Notes under the pieces: model-generated
What the model saw: only the letters and a program-made list of their open reading frames with translations
Databases searched by the model: none
What the model was told of the DNA's origin: nothing
Assembly (NCBI GenBank): GCA_031289675.1
Contig: JAITOZ010000215.1
Coordinates: forward strand, 1-40,832
Direction of reading: 5' to 3'
Source: Planctomycetaceae bacterium
GTDB lineage: Bacteria > Planctomycetota > Planctomycetia > Pirellulales > Thermoguttaceae
DNA length: 40,832 nucleotides
Part shown: in pieces, positions 1 to 7,254 of the stretch
How positions within the stretch are numbered: position 1 is the first letter of the stretch
Layout of the letters: each line of letters begins with the position of its first letter
Program-made: the position numbers and the translations under genes

Positions 1-228
1 TACCCTTAATAGCACAGGTTCCCATTCATTGTTTCCCCTTATTTGTAAATTAAGAGAATAAGGGTAAGAGTTTGGAGACGCATTACTATTAAGGGGTCGG
101 AAAATGAAAATAAGGGTTATGCGAGTTTTCGCTTCCTGATTTCCCCGCATTACTAGTCACTCACCACTAGCCACTAATACAAAGCGGTCTTCACGCCTTC
201 GCGATGAAAAAACGGTTCCAGAACAAAT
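1..228. other. Non-coding left edge with hairpin and dispersed repeat
   Basis: No convincing gene is seen here. CCCTTATT (about 37-44) can pair with AATAAGGG (57-64), and AATAAGGG is echoed at about 110, so the first 120 bases are rich in copies of one short word. The stretch from 184 to 231 is a copy of a dispersed repeat found again at 25918-25965. It abuts the stop codon of the minus-strand epimerase gene. Confidence 0.5.
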
Positions 229-231
229 CTA
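184..231 (+). repeat. Dispersed intergenic repeat B, copy 1
   Basis: These 48 bases match 25918-25965 with about 5 mismatches. The shared core reads CCTTCGCGAT, then A-rich AAAAAACGGTTC, then GAACAAATCTA. The core contains a small palindrome, GTTC-YR-GAAC, in which both central bases differ between copies while the arms stay intact. The last three bases double as the TAG stop codon of the epimerase gene on the minus strand. A shorter relative, ending GGAACAAATC, is at 37735-37750. Confidence 0.7.
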
Positions 232-1293
232 ATGATGCGGTTTTGAATGTTGAACATTATTTTGCGTTTTCTCAACATTATTGCCGGTGTTATTGCGTTT
301 GTCTAACCATTCGCACGTTCTCCTGACGGCTTCTTCAAACGGTATCGGTTTGTATCCTAATTCGTTTTTTGCTTTTTCACACGAAAACGCCCAATCCGTA
401 ATGAACGTCCGCACCCAATCCGGCGTAATCGGCGGGTATATTCCCAGCCATTTTGCCCGCAGTTCAAAAATCTTCGCAACCAAAAGCGGTATCAGGCAAT
501 ACATTTTGAATTGAAGATGCCGCTTGCCGTCTATGCGTGTAATGGTGTCAAATACGTCTTTCAGGGAAACATTCTCACCGCCGAGAATATAGCGTTCGCC
601 GATTGTTCCGCGTTCCATCGCCAAAATATGCCCCTCCGCAACATCATCAATATAACCGTAATTGCCGACGTTGCGTCCCCAGTTTAACAGGAACGGAAAA
701 CGTCCTCTGCGGTAATTGTCTATCAATCGTGTAACCGAGTTGGACTCCGACATTACGCCCGGTCCAAAAACCCGTGTCGGATTAACAATCACCAGCGGCA
801 ATCCGTCGGCAATCCATTGAAGCGATTCGTTCTCCATCACGGTTTTCGTCTTTTCGTATTCGGTGAAGTATTTTGCACGTTGACGGGGCATTGACTCATC
901 GCCTATGACTCCTTTGAGTGTCGGTCCGAGCGTAACGATGGTTGATGTCCAGACGATACGTTGGATATTGTTTTTTCGTGCGGAGGCGAAAACGTTTCGG
1001 GTTCCAACGAGATTGACTTCGGCAAACGTTTTAGGATTTTTTGCCCAGTTTTTTGCATAGGCTGCAAGATGAAAAACACAGTCGCAGCCGAGCATAGCGT
1101 CTTGCAGCGACTTGGGATTATTGATGTCGCCGAGACAGTATTCAAGGTTTTCGTTTTTCGTCTTATTGTCCGGTATCCTCTTCGACCGGGTCAAGGCACG
1201 CACACTGTAGCCCTGTTGCAAAAGTTTCTCGACCAGTACCGAACCGATAAATCCCGTACTGCCTGTTACAAAGACTTTTTTATTCGCGTTCAT
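229..1293 (-). CDS. NAD-dependent epimerase/dehydratase (extended SDR family)
   Basis: Cytoplasmic NAD(P)-dependent oxidoreductase of the extended short-chain dehydrogenase type, acting on a sugar nucleotide or a dihydroflavonol/steroid-like substrate. The N-terminus carries the Rossmann motif GSTGFIG (residues 11-17). The catalytic YxxxK is YEKTK (146-150) with a Ser/Thr around 117-119, so the active site is complete. I chose the ATG at 1291-1293 because it puts the GxxGxxG motif at the usual distance from the start; an in-frame ATG at 1344 would add 17 unconserved residues. The last 20 or so residues form a polar Asn/His/Lys tail outside the fold. The gene is divergent from the DUF374 acyltransferase at 1387. 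Hopanoid-associated and DFR-like epimerases look most similar by eye, but the substrate cannot be told. Confidence 0.88.
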   Translation of the reverse strand: MNANKKVFVTGSTGFIGSVLVEKLLQQGYSVRALTRSKRIPDNKTKNENLEYCLGDINNPKSLQDAMLGCDCVFHLAAYAKNWAKNPKTFAEVNLVGTRNVFASARKNNIQRIVWTSTIVTLGPTLKGVIGDESMPRQRAKYFTEYEKTKTVMENESLQWIADGLPLVIVNPTRVFGPGVMSESNSVTRLIDNYRRGRFPFLLNWGRNVGNYGYIDDVAEGHILAMERGTIGERYILGGENVSLKDVFDTITRIDGKRHLQFKMYCLIPLLVAKIFELRAKWLGIYPPITPDWVRTFITDWAFSCEKAKNELGYKPIPFEEAVRRTCEWLDKRNNTGNNVEKTQNNVQHSKPHH

Positions 1294-1386
1294 CGTGTTA
1301 CAATCGGCTGAGATCACTGAGAGCGATGATGACAAGTCATCCATTGTCTCTATTGTTCGCTATTTTTCGCCGTTTGCAACCGTACA

Positions 1387-2130
1387 ATGAAAATTACCAA
1401 CCTTTTTTTCCGCCGAGCCGTTGGTTTTGCCGGAACGATTTTTTTCCGGTCGCTCATCGGTACGGTGGATTTCAAATGGGCTTTTTATGACCCGGAAATT
1501 GACCCGTACATCGGCAAAAAACATTTTATCCTAATGTTTTGGCACGAACATATTCTCTGTCCGCTTGTTTTTCGGCGGCACAGTCCTGTAACAATGCTTA
1601 CAAGTCAGCACGGCGATGCCGAAATGGTGAGTCAGGCGGCGCAGTTTTTGGGAATGAAATACGTTCGCGGCAGCAGTTACTCCGGCGGTTCGGCAGCGAT
1701 CAAAGAAATGCTGACATTGCGGGAACACGATATTTTAGCATTCACACCGGACGGTCCCCGCGGACCGGCGCGGAAAATGGCACCGGGAGCCGTGTATCTG
1801 GCTTCAAAATTGCAGATGCCGATTGTCCTTCTGGGCATCGGTTATGACCGTCCGTATCGGCTGCGGTCGTGGGATAAATTTGTGATACCGAGACCGTTTT
1901 CGCGGGGCAGAATTATATCCTCGCCGTTTATTGCGGTACCGCAGCGTTTATCGAAGCCGGAGTTGGAACATTACCGGCACTATTGCGAAACACTATTGAC
2001 GGACTTAACAGACCGGGCGGAGCATTGGGCGGCAAGCGGCGGTCATATTGCCGGTGAATCTGCCGTATGTATGGGACCGAAGTCATCCCTAATGTATTAC
2101 GGCTATTCACAATATGCGGAAATTAATTGA
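1387..2130 (+). CDS. DUF374 lysophospholipid acyltransferase family protein
   Basis: Probable membrane-associated acyltransferase of the LPLAT superfamily, moving an acyl chain onto a lipid or lipid A-type acceptor. The family signatures are visible: FWHEH (residues 51-55) as the HX4D-like block, SQHGD (73-77), and TPDGPRGP (120-127), the strongest DUF374 motif. At 247 residues it has normal family length. The N-terminus has one hydrophobic stretch (about 12-25) that could anchor it. It starts about 90 bases from the divergent epimerase gene and is followed, after a dispersed repeat, by folC. The last 30 residues are not typical of the family. The acceptor lipid cannot be told from sequence. 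Confidence 0.88.
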   Translation: MKITNLFFRRAVGFAGTIFFRSLIGTVDFKWAFYDPEIDPYIGKKHFILMFWHEHILCPLVFRRHSPVTMLTSQHGDAEMVSQAAQFLGMKYVRGSSYSGGSAAIKEMLTLREHDILAFTPDGPRGPARKMAPGAVYLASKLQMPIVLLGIGYDRPYRLRSWDKFVIPRPFSRGRIISSPFIAVPQRLSKPELEHYRHYCETLLTDLTDRAEHWAASGGHIAGESAVCMGPKSSLMYYGYSQYAEIN

Positions 2131-2138
2131 CCGTTCAC

Positions 2139-2321
2139 GGTTGACGAACGCGGGATAGTCATCCCGCTGGTTTTATGATAGAATGACCTTGAATCTGAAC
2201 CGTGAAACTTTAACCGCTTGCCGTCTGCCGTCCCCCGATGTCGTTGGAATGCCGGACTATTCGCGTAATGAAATCGAAAAACGACGATAGTATTTTTCAC
2301 CGGCGAACGGTTACTCAAATT
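2139..2321 (+). repeat. Dispersed intergenic repeat A, copy 1
   Basis: This stretch aligns with 28145-28414 over two blocks. Block 1 has a short hairpin (here GCGGGA-TAGTCA-TCCCGC), then GGTTTTATGATAG, then GAAACTTTAACCGC, then TGCCGTCCCC and GTTGGA. Block 2 has GAAATC, then ACGATAGTATTTTT, then GCGAAC and GTTAC. Copy 2 carries roughly 90 extra bases between the blocks. The hairpin is kept with different bases in each copy, which suggests that its pairing matters. ACCGTTC-type words near both ends (about 2130 and, inverted, about 2308) resemble imperfect terminal inverted repeats. It lies between the DUF374 gene and folC. Confidence 0.75.
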
Positions 2322-2325
2322 ATTT

Positions 2326-3795
2326 ATGTCATCCTTTGAAGGTGCAATTCGCTTATTGGAGTCCCGCATTAATCTGGAAAAACTCCAATCGTTTGAAGCG
2401 GACGATATGGTTGGCCGCCTTGATATGCTCCGGCAACTTTTGTCTCTCTTCGGCAGTCCAGAAACGAAGTACCGCACCGTTCACGTTGCCGGCACAAAGG
2501 GCAAGGGTTCGGTTTGCGCCTTTCTGGAATCCATTTTTATTGCCGAAGGCAAATACGTCGGCACTTTCACCTCGCCGCATCTTTATTCTGTTACGGAACG
2601 CTTGAAAATCAACGGCAAAGCGTGCAGCAACGAAGATTTTGCCCGATTGATGTTTTCTGTCTGCGGCAAAATCGATCCGCCGATACTGGAAACGTTGACG
2701 TACTTTGAGTTGCTGACGCTTCTGGCGTTCGTGTATTTTGCCGAACAAAACGTCGATGTTGCCGTCTTTGAAGTCGGTCTCGGCGGCAGATTGGACTCAA
2801 CGAATGTTTGCCGCTCCGATGCCGTCGTGATTTCGAGTGTCAGTTATGACCACCTGATACAGTTAGGACCGACCCTGACATCCATTGCGGCGGAAAAATG
2901 CGGCATTATTAAGCCCCGCGTACCGATTGTTTCCGCCGTGTTACACCCCGAAGCCCAAAGCGTTGTCCGAGCCGAAGCCAAAGCGGACAATGCCCCTGTG
3001 TATTTTCTCGGCGAATCGTTTTTCGTCAAAGAGAGCCGGGATGTGCAATCGTCCCGTTTTTCTTTCCGTTTCCAAGCGATGCTGCCGCAGTTTCCGGTTG
3101 ATTACGAAATCGACAGCATCGAATTGTCGATGCCCGGCTCGCATCAAGTCCGTAATGCGTCCCTCGCTTTGGCTGCCCGGCTGCTTCTGAATCAGCACTT
3201 TGGAAATCCCGACATTCAAAATATCCGCAGCGGACTTCAGCAAACCGCTCTGCCGCTGCGTGTTGAAATAGTGCATCCTTCTAGTGCGGATAAGCCGGTC
3301 GTTGTTTTTGACGGGGCGCACAACCGGTCTTCCGTTCGGGCTTTTGTCCGAACCGTTACCGAGCATTTTATGAATAAGCGGCTGCTTTTGGTATTCGGCG
3401 TTTCACTCGGAAAAGATGTCGAAGGAATGATTGCCGAATTGAGCGGCTTCTTTTATTACATTTATCTAACACAGTATTCCAACAGTCGCAGGGCTTTTCC
3501 CGCAGAAGGGTTGAAGCGGATTTTTTCACTCGACCCCGGCAAGTTGCCGCCGGACGAGGAGGAATACGGCAGTATGAATTTTATGGAACCTTCGGTGAGT
3601 TTGAATCCGGCGATATTCGATGCGGTGCAGATGAGTCCGGCAAACTTTGACCGGACACCGGCTCATTTGGAGTCCGTCGAAAACTGCGTTGAAGCCTTAC
3701 AGCGGTGTTTGCAGAAGGCAGCACCTAATGACGTTGTTTGTGTTACCGGTTCGCTCTATCTGGCAGCGGAATTAAGGCAATATGTTAATGGATAA
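2326..3795 (+). CDS. folC: Bifunctional folylpolyglutamate/dihydrofolate synthase
   Basis: Cytoplasmic ATP-dependent ligase adding glutamate to dihydropteroate or folates, in the tetrahydrofolate pathway. Mur-ligase fold: the P-loop is GTKGKGS (residues 56-62), followed by TSPHL (82-86), the omega-loop region, and FEVGLGGRLDSTN with its catalytic acidic and Lys/Arg residues. The C-terminal domain begins near residue 300 with VVFDGAHN. It is 489 residues long, somewhat longer than the usual 420-450, because of an insertion around residues 395-440. The ATG at 2326 follows repeat A, with no clear Shine-Dalgarno site. The AI-2E transporter follows after 66 bases. Confidence 0.95.
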   Translation: MSSFEGAIRLLESRINLEKLQSFEADDMVGRLDMLRQLLSLFGSPETKYRTVHVAGTKGKGSVCAFLESIFIAEGKYVGTFTSPHLYSVTERLKINGKACSNEDFARLMFSVCGKIDPPILETLTYFELLTLLAFVYFAEQNVDVAVFEVGLGGRLDSTNVCRSDAVVISSVSYDHLIQLGPTLTSIAAEKCGIIKPRVPIVSAVLHPEAQSVVRAEAKADNAPVYFLGESFFVKESRDVQSSRFSFRFQAMLPQFPVDYEIDSIELSMPGSHQVRNASLALAARLLLNQHFGNPDIQNIRSGLQQTALPLRVEIVHPSSADKPVVVFDGAHNRSSVRAFVRTVTEHFMNKRLLLVFGVSLGKDVEGMIAELSGFFYYIYLTQYSNSRRAFPAEGLKRIFSLDPGKLPPDEEEYGSMNFMEPSVSLNPAIFDAVQMSPANFDRTPAHLESVENCVEALQRCLQKAAPNDVVCVTGSLYLAAELRQYVNG

Positions 3796-3861
3796 GATAA
3801 CGGGTTATGACTAACGAGCCGCAGCATTTGGTTGCAGGCGAAAAAACGGTTGTATTCAAAT

Positions 3862-5421
3862 ATGTTCAACGAGAACGGCAGTATTTTTAATTATGAGGCA
3901 GCAAAACCGGCAGCGGGGGAATCTGAGAAAGTGAAAAATTCGCCTCCGAGGGTTACCCGTGCCTTAGCGATTGTCGCATCCATTGTCATCGTTCTTGCCG
4001 GTGTCAAAGCGGCAAGCGGACTGCTCGGTCCGATTATGCTTGCGCTCTTTCTGGCAATCATTCTGTTAATTCCGCTGCGTTTTTTGGAACGGAATCGCTG
4101 TCCCGCCTTTTTGTCGTACCTCATCGTTATCGGCGGGACGATTACTCTTTTTATTTTATTGACGTATTTTGTCGGGAAATCGCTCAACGATTTTATCGGC
4201 AAGATACCGGCATACAAAGACCGCTTTACTGAAAAATATACGCAAATCGAAAAGCAGTTTGAACGCTTCGGTTTCGTTATCGGCAAGTTGACCGAAAACC
4301 TGAACGCGGAAAATCCGAACGCCGCGACCGAAACCCTGCCGGAGACAAATTCGCCGGAAACCGTTCCGGGTGTAACGATACCGGTCATAATGCCGGAACA
4401 GGACAATACTGCTGCCCTTGCACACGAAAAACAGGAGAAGACGCAAGAAACTGTCAACGAAACAAATAAACAGGAAGAAAATGCAATAAAAAATATAGCC
4501 GTCCAAGAGATAAACAAACCGGACGCAAGCAACACGGACGAAGAGAAACAGATTGCAGATAAACCGGATGACGATAAACCGGATGACGATAAACCGGTTA
4601 CGGAAGAGCCGGAGGAAGAAACGTCTGAAAATGCTGCGGCACCTTTTTTCCCGCTCACGCCGTCCATCGACAAAAATCTGCCGACCGCCAAACCGGAGGA
4701 TGTCGAAAAATGGGTGCGCAATGTTCACGATACCAGTCCTTCGCTCATCGCACTTGATCCGCAAAATGTAATGTATTGGATTGCCAGCATCTTTTTGCAG
4801 TTGCGGCATCTGGTCGAAGGCGGTTTTCTCGTACTCATTTTTACGATATTTATGCTCTTCGAGGCTTCGCAGTTTTCGGCAAAAGTCGATAAAGCCATCG
4901 GCAAAGAAGGGGCGATAAACAATCAGCATTTACATCAGATAGCCCGCGACATCCGGCGTTATCTTGTTTTGAAAACAATCGTCAATTTTGCTTCCGGCGG
5001 GGCGGCAATGTTTGTTTATTGGTTTTTTGGTGTGCCGGCTTGGTTCTTCTGGGGAATCATTGCGTTCTTCCTGTATTACATTCCGAACATCGGCGGCACG
5101 CTGGCGGCGGTGATACCGGGTATTTTGATTTTCGTTAATTATGATTTACCCGGTGTGTTTTTGTACGGAATGTGCCTTGTCGTGATTGAATGTACGATTG
5201 CTTACGGCTTTGAACCGCGTTTTCTCGGACACGGTCTCGGTCTTTCGACGGTCGTGATTTTGCTGACGTTGGTATTTTGGGGCTGGATACTTGGACCTAT
5301 CGGTTTATTTCTTGCTGCTCCGTTGACGGTGATGCTTAAAATTATTCTTCAGGCGTTTCCCGAAACGAAGTGGATTGCGATTATGCTTGACGACCGCCGG
5401 GCGGTTTCGCAACAGACTTGA
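3862..5421 (+). CDS. AI-2E family transporter (PerM/TqsA-like) with acidic insertion
   Basis: Integral membrane protein of the AI-2E/PerM family, whose members export small molecules or act as exchangers; substrate unknown here. Two hydrophobic pairs lie at about residues 33-70 and 84-105, and five or six more follow from about 300 to the end, including the conserved P-N-IGG loop (YYIPNIGG). Between them, residues 145-285 form a hydrophilic, Glu/Asp/Asn/Thr-rich insertion with a tandem DKPDD repeat. It makes the protein 520 residues long against about 350 for the family. The insertion sits where other members have a soluble loop. I chose the ATG at 3862; an in-frame TTG at 3832 would add ten residues. 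The gene is downstream of folC and probably co-transcribed with it. Confidence 0.88.
   Translation: MFNENGSIFNYEAAKPAAGESEKVKNSPPRVTRALAIVASIVIVLAGVKAASGLLGPIMLALFLAIILLIPLRFLERNRCPAFLSYLIVIGGTITLFILLTYFVGKSLNDFIGKIPAYKDRFTEKYTQIEKQFERFGFVIGKLTENLNAENPNAATETLPETNSPETVPGVTIPVIMPEQDNTAALAHEKQEKTQETVNETNKQEENAIKNIAVQEINKPDASNTDEEKQIADKPDDDKPDDDKPVTEEPEEETSENAAAPFFPLTPSIDKNLPTAKPEDVEKWVRNVHDTSPSLIALDPQNVMYWIASIFLQLRHLVEGGFLVLIFTIFMLFEASQFSAKVDKAIGKEGAINNQHLHQIARDIRRYLVLKTIVNFASGGAAMFVYWFFGVPAWFFWGIIAFFLYYIPNIGGTLAAVIPGILIFVNYDLPGVFLYGMCLVVIECTIAYGFEPRFLGHGLGLSTVVILLTLVFWGWILGPIGLFLAAPLTVMLKIILQAFPETKWIAIMLDDRRAVSQQT
4558..4597 (+). repeat. 15-bp in-frame tandem repeat in the transporter gene
   Basis: GATAAACCGGATGAC occurs twice in perfect tandem (4558-4572, 4573-4587), followed by a third partial copy (GATAAACCGG). 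It encodes DKPDD-DKPDD-DKP in the acidic insertion. A unit length divisible by three lets copy number change without a frameshift. Confidence 0.85.
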
Positions 5422-5570
5422 CGACCGCCCGCATACAAAATGCAATGTTTCTATGAACGGTGTTGAAATGCCGATAGAAGAGACGCAGCAGCCTCAATGC
5501 CGCCTTTGAGAAAAGTGTGATTCTGATTTTTGAATGGGCGGTGAGATTCCGTAATCTGCCGTAAAAAAGA

Positions 5571-5599
5571 TTGACAGAACGTTGACAAGAAAGCATAAT
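5571..5599 (+). promoter_or_regulatory. Sigma70-type promoter for the double hydrolase gene
   Basis: TTGACA (5571-5576), a 17-base spacer, and CATAAT (5594-5599). The expected transcript start is near 5606, giving a leader of about 22 bases before the ATG at 5628. A second TTGACA at 5582 lacks a correctly spaced -10 box. Confidence 0.75.
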
Positions 5600-5627
5600 A
5601 CGGTTTGCAATTTTTATCCCTTTGGCA

Positions 5628-7169
5628 ATGTGCAAACACGTATTCTTCGTCTTTTTTGCCTGTACCGCTTTGGCAGCGGCAGCGGAGTTTTCCGGTAAAA
5701 CAAGCAACTGGCACGGCTTCGACTCCTACGAATTTGAAGTCGGCGGACGACCGTGCCGAACCGTCGTCCCCAAACACGCCGCCGAAGGAAATCCTTGGGC
5801 TTGGCGAGCCGTCTTCTGGGGGGGAGAACCGCAAACAGAAATCGCACTCCTCAAACACGGCTTTCATCTGGCATTCATCCAATGCAGCGATTTACTCGCC
5901 TCTCCAAAAAATATCGAAGAACGGAACGCCTTTTACAAAGAATTAACGGAAAAATACGGCTTGGCAAAAAAGCCCGTCCTCATCGGAATGAGCCGCGGAG
6001 GACTCTGCGCTCTCCGCTGGGCGATTGCCAATCCCGACAACGTTGCGTGCCTCTACCTTGACGCACCGGTCTGCGATTTTAAGAGTTGGCCCGGCGGTAA
6101 AGGAAAAGGGAAATACAGTCCCGATGATTGGAAAAACGTGCTGCAAACATATAATCTGACTGAAGAAGAAGCGTTGACCTTCAAGAGCAATCCGGTTGAT
6201 GCCTTCGCACCGCTTGCCGAACGGAAAGTGCCGATTATCAGTGTTTGCGGTGATATTGACGAAGTCGTGCCGTTTGACGAAAATACGAAAATCCTTGCCG
6301 AACGTTATAAAAACGCAGCAGCACCATTTGAGGTCATTTTGAAACCGAATAACAAACACCATCCGCATAGTCTCAAAGACCCGAAACCGATTGTTGACTT
6401 TATTCTGCGCTCTGTTCCCGGTAATATTCCGATGCCGGGAATACAGGTTGTGCAGAGTGCCGCTTTGCCGGCAAGTACGAGTATCTGGAACCCGGCAAAG
6501 AAAAGCGGAAATATCGGCGAACCGCGTCCGATTGATACAGCGCAAACGGATACAGTGCGGTACTGGCTGTTTTTACCGGCAGATTACGAAAAGCAGGCGG
6601 CATCCGGCGGTGCGCCGCTGCTTTTATTTTTACACGGTGCCGGTGAACGGGGCAGCAACATTAACAAGGTCAAAGATTGGGGACCGCCGATGCTGCTTGA
6701 TACGCCGGAGTTCAGGGAGCATTTTCCGTGTGTAACGGTTTCGCCGCAGTGTAAAAACGGTTATACCTGGTCGCCTGCTCAACTGATGCTGCTGCTTGAT
6801 GAGATAGAAAAGTGTTACAAGATTGACAAGAGCCGGATTTACGTAACAGGATTGAGTATGGGCGGCTTCGGTACGTGGATGTGCTTGAATGAATCGCCGC
6901 AGCGGTTTGCGGCGGCGGTACCGGTTTGCAGCGGAGCGAAGACGCGTTGGGCGAAAAACTTTACGGACATTCCGGTTTGGAATTTTCACGGAGACAAAGA
7001 CCCGGTCGTTCCGATAGCAAAGTCGGAAGAGATAGTCAAAGCGGTCCAAGCGGCTGGGGGCAAAAAAATAATCTTCACGACATACGCCGGCGGCGTTCAC
7101 AATGTTTGGTCGCAAACATACAGCAGCCAACTGTTGTACGATTGGCTCTTCGCACACCGGCGCGATTGA
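5628..7169 (+). CDS. Secreted protein with two alpha/beta-hydrolase domains
   Basis: Predicted exported hydrolase (esterase or prolyl-oligopeptidase-like). Residues 1-20 form a signal peptide with a hydrophobic core and an A-A-A-A cleavage region. Domain 1 (about 25-265) has the nucleophile elbow GMSRGG (Ser122), a candidate Asp near 209-211 and a His cluster at 244-247. Domain 2 (about 300-513) has HGAGERG as the oxyanion-loop region, GLSMGG (Ser410), Asp456/458 and His491. Both domains thus appear to keep a full catalytic triad. Domain 2 resembles Esterase_PHB/feruloyl- and acetylxylan-esterase-like proteins, so work on plant-polymer esters is possible but unproven. The ATG at 5628 fits both signal peptide and promoter. 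It is convergent with the cytochrome-type gene that follows. Confidence 0.85.
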   Translation: MCKHVFFVFFACTALAAAAEFSGKTSNWHGFDSYEFEVGGRPCRTVVPKHAAEGNPWAWRAVFWGGEPQTEIALLKHGFHLAFIQCSDLLASPKNIEERNAFYKELTEKYGLAKKPVLIGMSRGGLCALRWAIANPDNVACLYLDAPVCDFKSWPGGKGKGKYSPDDWKNVLQTYNLTEEEALTFKSNPVDAFAPLAERKVPIISVCGDIDEVVPFDENTKILAERYKNAAAPFEVILKPNNKHHPHSLKDPKPIVDFILRSVPGNIPMPGIQVVQSAALPASTSIWNPAKKSGNIGEPRPIDTAQTDTVRYWLFLPADYEKQAASGGAPLLLFLHGAGERGSNINKVKDWGPPMLLDTPEFREHFPCVTVSPQCKNGYTWSPAQLMLLLDEIEKCYKIDKSRIYVTGLSMGGFGTWMCLNESPQRFAAAVPVCSGAKTRWAKNFTDIPVWNFHGDKDPVVPIAKSEEIVKAVQAAGGKKIIFTTYAGGVHNVWSQTYSSQLLYDWLFAHRRD

Positions 7170-7254
7170 AACGCTAATTTTCTTCGAGGAGGATTTTCTT
7201 TTTCGGCAGCGGTTTACGTTCCGGCTTTACGGGTTCGGGAGGGGGCTGCGGCTG

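Noticed and set aside
3891-4721. A 276-codon Ser-rich open frame on the minus strand
   Set aside because: It is antisense to the acidic insertion of the transporter gene; the Ser/Ala-rich composition is the mirror of Glu/Asp/Thr codons.
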